From positions 1-15,549 of the forward strand of contig CAZFWV010000146.1 in the NCBI GenBank assembly GCA_964522605.1: a DNA stretch of 15,549 bases, in the 5' to 3' direction. Of the stretch, positions 13,942 to 15,549 are shown piece by piece. The DNA is from CAVZLD01 sp964522605 (GTDB taxonomy: Bacteria; Planctomycetota; Planctomycetia; Pirellulales; Pirellulaceae). The notes under the pieces were generated by a model that saw only the letters and a program-made list of their open reading frames with translations, was not told the DNA's origin and did not search any database. The translations under genes were made by a program, and so were the position numbers. Within the stretch, counting starts at the first letter, position 1, and every line of letters begins with the position of its first letter.

Positions 13942-14330
13942 CAGAATGCTCCTGCTCTTGAAAAAAGTGGTAATTGCTGTGGACGCCTCCGAAAAACCTG
14001 ACGCAATGTAGCTGAGTCAATCTCAATGTCAATGAGTTTTCGATGCCGACTCGCCGCGGAACGAGCCAGCCAGTCGCAACAGTGTGTCCCAGTATCTCCG
14101 GAAGTTCCAACCGCCCCTCGGTGTCCTCAATTACAAACTCGCCGCGCGGCAACCATCGCATTCCACGAGTGTCGACGTCTTCTCGTCAATTCCGGAAAAA
14201 CGTGACACGCTTGCGACGTGAAATACGGATGATGGTTGTCAGCGACATTCCTCAGAGGAAACGTCGACTGACTTCCGCGGAGTTTCCATCGGAGTCTCTC
14301 TAACCACCTTGTACATTCGGAGGTCTGAGC
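13942..14330. other. Divergent intergenic region, no supported gene
   Basis: Between the lipocalin-like gene (-) and a PEP-CTERM gene (+). It contains the minus-strand promoter listed separately. A minus frame from 14161 starts MRWLPRGEFVIEDTEGRLEL and looks locally protein-like, but it has no ribosome site and runs into the signal-peptide region of the neighbour in another frame. It could be a gene relic, so I do not call it. No plus promoter is clear. Confidence 0.4.
14005..14032 (-). promoter_or_regulatory. Sigma-70-type promoter for the lipocalin-like gene
   Basis: On the minus strand TTGACA (14032-14027), a 16-nt spacer and TACATT (14010-14005) make a near-consensus promoter about 65 nt before the ATG at 13941. 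The perfect -35 is the strong part; the -10 matches 4 of 6. Confidence 0.5.
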
Positions 14331-14939
14331 ATGAGATGTTTTCTTCTGTTTACGATGTCTTTGATTTGCGGTAGCCAAGTTCCTCTGTCGGCCGGAGAAA
14401 TGGTTCCCGTTAAAGGTAGTCATGTGTATCCATCGTTTACGCTGGGCGATTTCTTCATTGACGAAGAGTGTAACGGGCCCGCGATACCCCTCACTGGCAC
14501 GTCGTACGGCAAGGCCACCCATCTGGGCAATTTCAGCGAATCGTCGAACGTGACGTTCTGTTTAGCAACTGGAAGGTCCTACGGCACTTCAACTTGGACG
14601 GCCGCCAACGGAGATGAGGTTTTCCTCCGCTTTACGGGACAGGACCGACTTCGCGGTGAGGGCGAAGAGTTTGTGATCTCCGACTATGAGTCAATCATTG
14701 AAGGAGGCACCGGCCGATTCGAAGGCGCATCGGGAGTGATTTACACCGAGCAACTTCGGCCAGATCCGCAAGACGGAACCGGGGGTGCGTTCAACACAGT
14801 ACTCAGCGGCTCTGTTATGTCCTCGGTAGGCTCAATCCGTTCCGCCCATGCCGTACCCGAACCGACGTCGTTGTCCCTTCTTCTGGGATCCGTCTGGGCC
14901 CTGGCCGCATTTGTTCGACGGCGCGCAGTCAGCCAATGA
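14331..14939 (+). CDS. PEP-CTERM sorted secreted protein (unrelated to the array)
   Basis: A 202-residue protein with a signal peptide (1-21, ending PLSA), a beta-rich central part and a PEP-CTERM tail (VPEPTSLSLLLGSVWALAAFVRRRAVSQ starts at residue 175). The centre has TAANGDEVFLRFTGQD and IIEGGTGRFEGASGVIY; the GGTGRFEGASG turn is typical of secreted beta-barrel proteins that share the pattern with allene-oxide-cyclase-like folds, but I cannot assign a function. ATG 14331 has GGAGG seven bases upstream, so the start is firm. It shares no sequence signature (NQCPQEANLGHV, cysteine pattern) with the four-copy array at 439-3395 and is an independent member of the exosortase-sorted set. The role is probably on the cell surface. 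Confidence 0.88.
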   Translation: MRCFLLFTMSLICGSQVPLSAGEMVPVKGSHVYPSFTLGDFFIDEECNGPAIPLTGTSYGKATHLGNFSESSNVTFCLATGRSYGTSTWTAANGDEVFLRFTGQDRLRGEGEEFVISDYESIIEGGTGRFEGASGVIYTEQLRPDPQDGTGGAFNTVLSGSVMSSVGSIRSAHAVPEPTSLSLLLGSVWALAAFVRRRAVSQ

Positions 14940-15276
14940 TTCTATTGACGGCGGAGTAGCCAATGATCCACGACGACCAACGGGAGTCCGGCGCTGGTCG
15001 GTTTCCCGTTGCAGCTTGAGGACCTTGGAACGCGGCGCAGTGAATCAATTCCAAACGGGCTGGATTTAAGCGGGGGGCAAACCAATGAAGCTCGGTCATT
15101 ACAGCACGAGCGTGCTTACCTAGTCCGACGTCTTCCTGGGCACCGGGTTGGGCCTGCATATTTGGTGGCGATCGGATGCTGTCCGCATCATGCAGCATCG
15201 ATCGCCCCGCTGCGGTACAATTGGCCGACACGTCAGCAGAGTTACCTTGTCATTGATGTAGAAGGTCTGTAACACC
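14940..15276. other. Intergenic stretch upstream of the kinase, no supported gene
   Basis: No supported gene. AGCCAATGAT is repeated at 14931-14940 and 14958-14967 across the stop of the previous gene. A strong inverted repeat at 15167-15206 is listed separately. The sequence offers no clear promoter for the kinase. Confidence 0.4.
15167..15206. promoter_or_regulatory. Strong inverted repeat upstream of the kinase gene
   Basis: GGCGATCGGATGCTG (15167-15181) and CAGCATCGATCGCC (15193-15206) pair over 14 bp with one bulged G and an 11-nt loop, about 70 nt before the kinase start codon. No T-run follows, so a leader hairpin or operator is more likely than an intrinsic terminator of the preceding gene. 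Confidence 0.4.
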
Positions 15277-15549
15277 GTGTCGGAAAATCGTCAGAAACGC
15301 ATCGAGCAACTGTTTCATCAACTCGCGGATCTACCCGCGGATGACCGCGAGGAAAGACTGAACCGAGATTGTGATGATCCTTCGATTCGCGCCGAGGTTC
15401 TCGCGCTCCTTCAATTCGATGATGCGGGATCCCATCGTACCAAGAGTCATCACGGCCAGGAGGTTCCGAAGGATGTCAATGAGGAACTGCCGGGCCGAAT
15501 TGACAACTACAGATTGCTTCAGCGGATTGGCGAGGGAGGCATGGGGGTC
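15277..15549 (+). CDS. Serine/threonine protein kinase, 5' end only (runs off right edge)
   Basis: The first 91 codons of a Hanks-type kinase. The N-terminal module (SENRQKRIEQLFHQLADLP, then REERLNRDC and IRAEVLALLQFDD) is the helical segment that precedes the kinase domain in many planctomycete and acidobacterial kinases. The kinase domain opens with IDNYRLLQRIGEGGMGV, the glycine-rich ATP loop GxGxxG, at the very end of the window. The start is GTG 15277: an in-frame TAG at 15259-15261 leaves no other usable start, although the ribosome site (GAAGG, 11 nt away) is weak. Such kinases phosphorylate serine or threonine on partner proteins and usually carry a membrane helix and C-terminal sensor repeats, which would lie outside this window. 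Family assignment is firm; completeness and substrate are unknown. Confidence 0.92.
   Translation, partial: MSENRQKRIEQLFHQLADLPADDREERLNRDCDDPSIRAEVLALLQFDDAGSHRTKSHHGQEVPKDVNEELPGRIDNYRLLQRIGEGGMGV

Noticed and set aside
13742..14161. Minus-strand frame starting MRWLPRGEFVIEDTEG
   Set aside because: No ribosome site, and its second half overlaps the well-supported signal peptide of the lipocalin-like gene in another frame.

Overview
The window most likely comes from a planctomycete (Planctomycetota, Pirellulales-like). The evidence is the combination of several VPEP/PEP-CTERM secreted proteins, a secreted esterase with Planctomycetes-style dockerin repeats and a PEP-CTERM tail, a zinc-ribbon/RDD membrane protein, a membrane-anchored HEAT plus WD40 protein, and the start of a large Ser/Thr kinase with the N-terminal module seen in planctomycete kinases. 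A run of exactly 100 Ns shows it is a draft assembly or metagenome scaffold.

Left part (1-3567): the 5' end of a small secreted protein leaves the window on the minus strand. A plus-strand tandem array follows, with at least four diverged copies of one cysteine-containing PEP-CTERM protein (439-1020, 1638-2246, 2350-2653 partial, 2775-3395). The N-gap removes the 5' part of copy 3. Copies 1 and 2 share an upstream promoter-like module with a palindrome at fixed distance, and copies 1, 2 and 4 share a 14-nt leader element at nearly constant distance from the start codon. A short orphan fragment resembling a FIMAH C-terminal domain follows copy 4.

Middle part (4075-7821, minus strand): two genes in likely operon order. 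The first encodes a zinc-ribbon + RDD membrane protein with a C-terminal domain predicted to lie outside the membrane. The second encodes a HEAT/WD40 protein with an N-terminal membrane anchor. Both look like parts of a membrane scaffold or sensor; their function is unknown.

Accessory part (8203-10931, minus strand): a tyrosine integrase broken by an internal deletion, an intact class II Fic protein (AMP-transferase family), and a truncated DUF433 antitoxin-like ORF with its own terminator. This reads as the remnant of a mobile island.

Right part (11490-15549): a secreted alpha/beta-hydrolase esterase with dockerin and PEP-CTERM (+), a small secreted lipocalin-like protein (-), another PEP-CTERM protein (+), and the 5' end of a Ser/Thr kinase (+) cut by the window edge. 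No rRNA, tRNA, CRISPR array or intact insertion sequence was seen.
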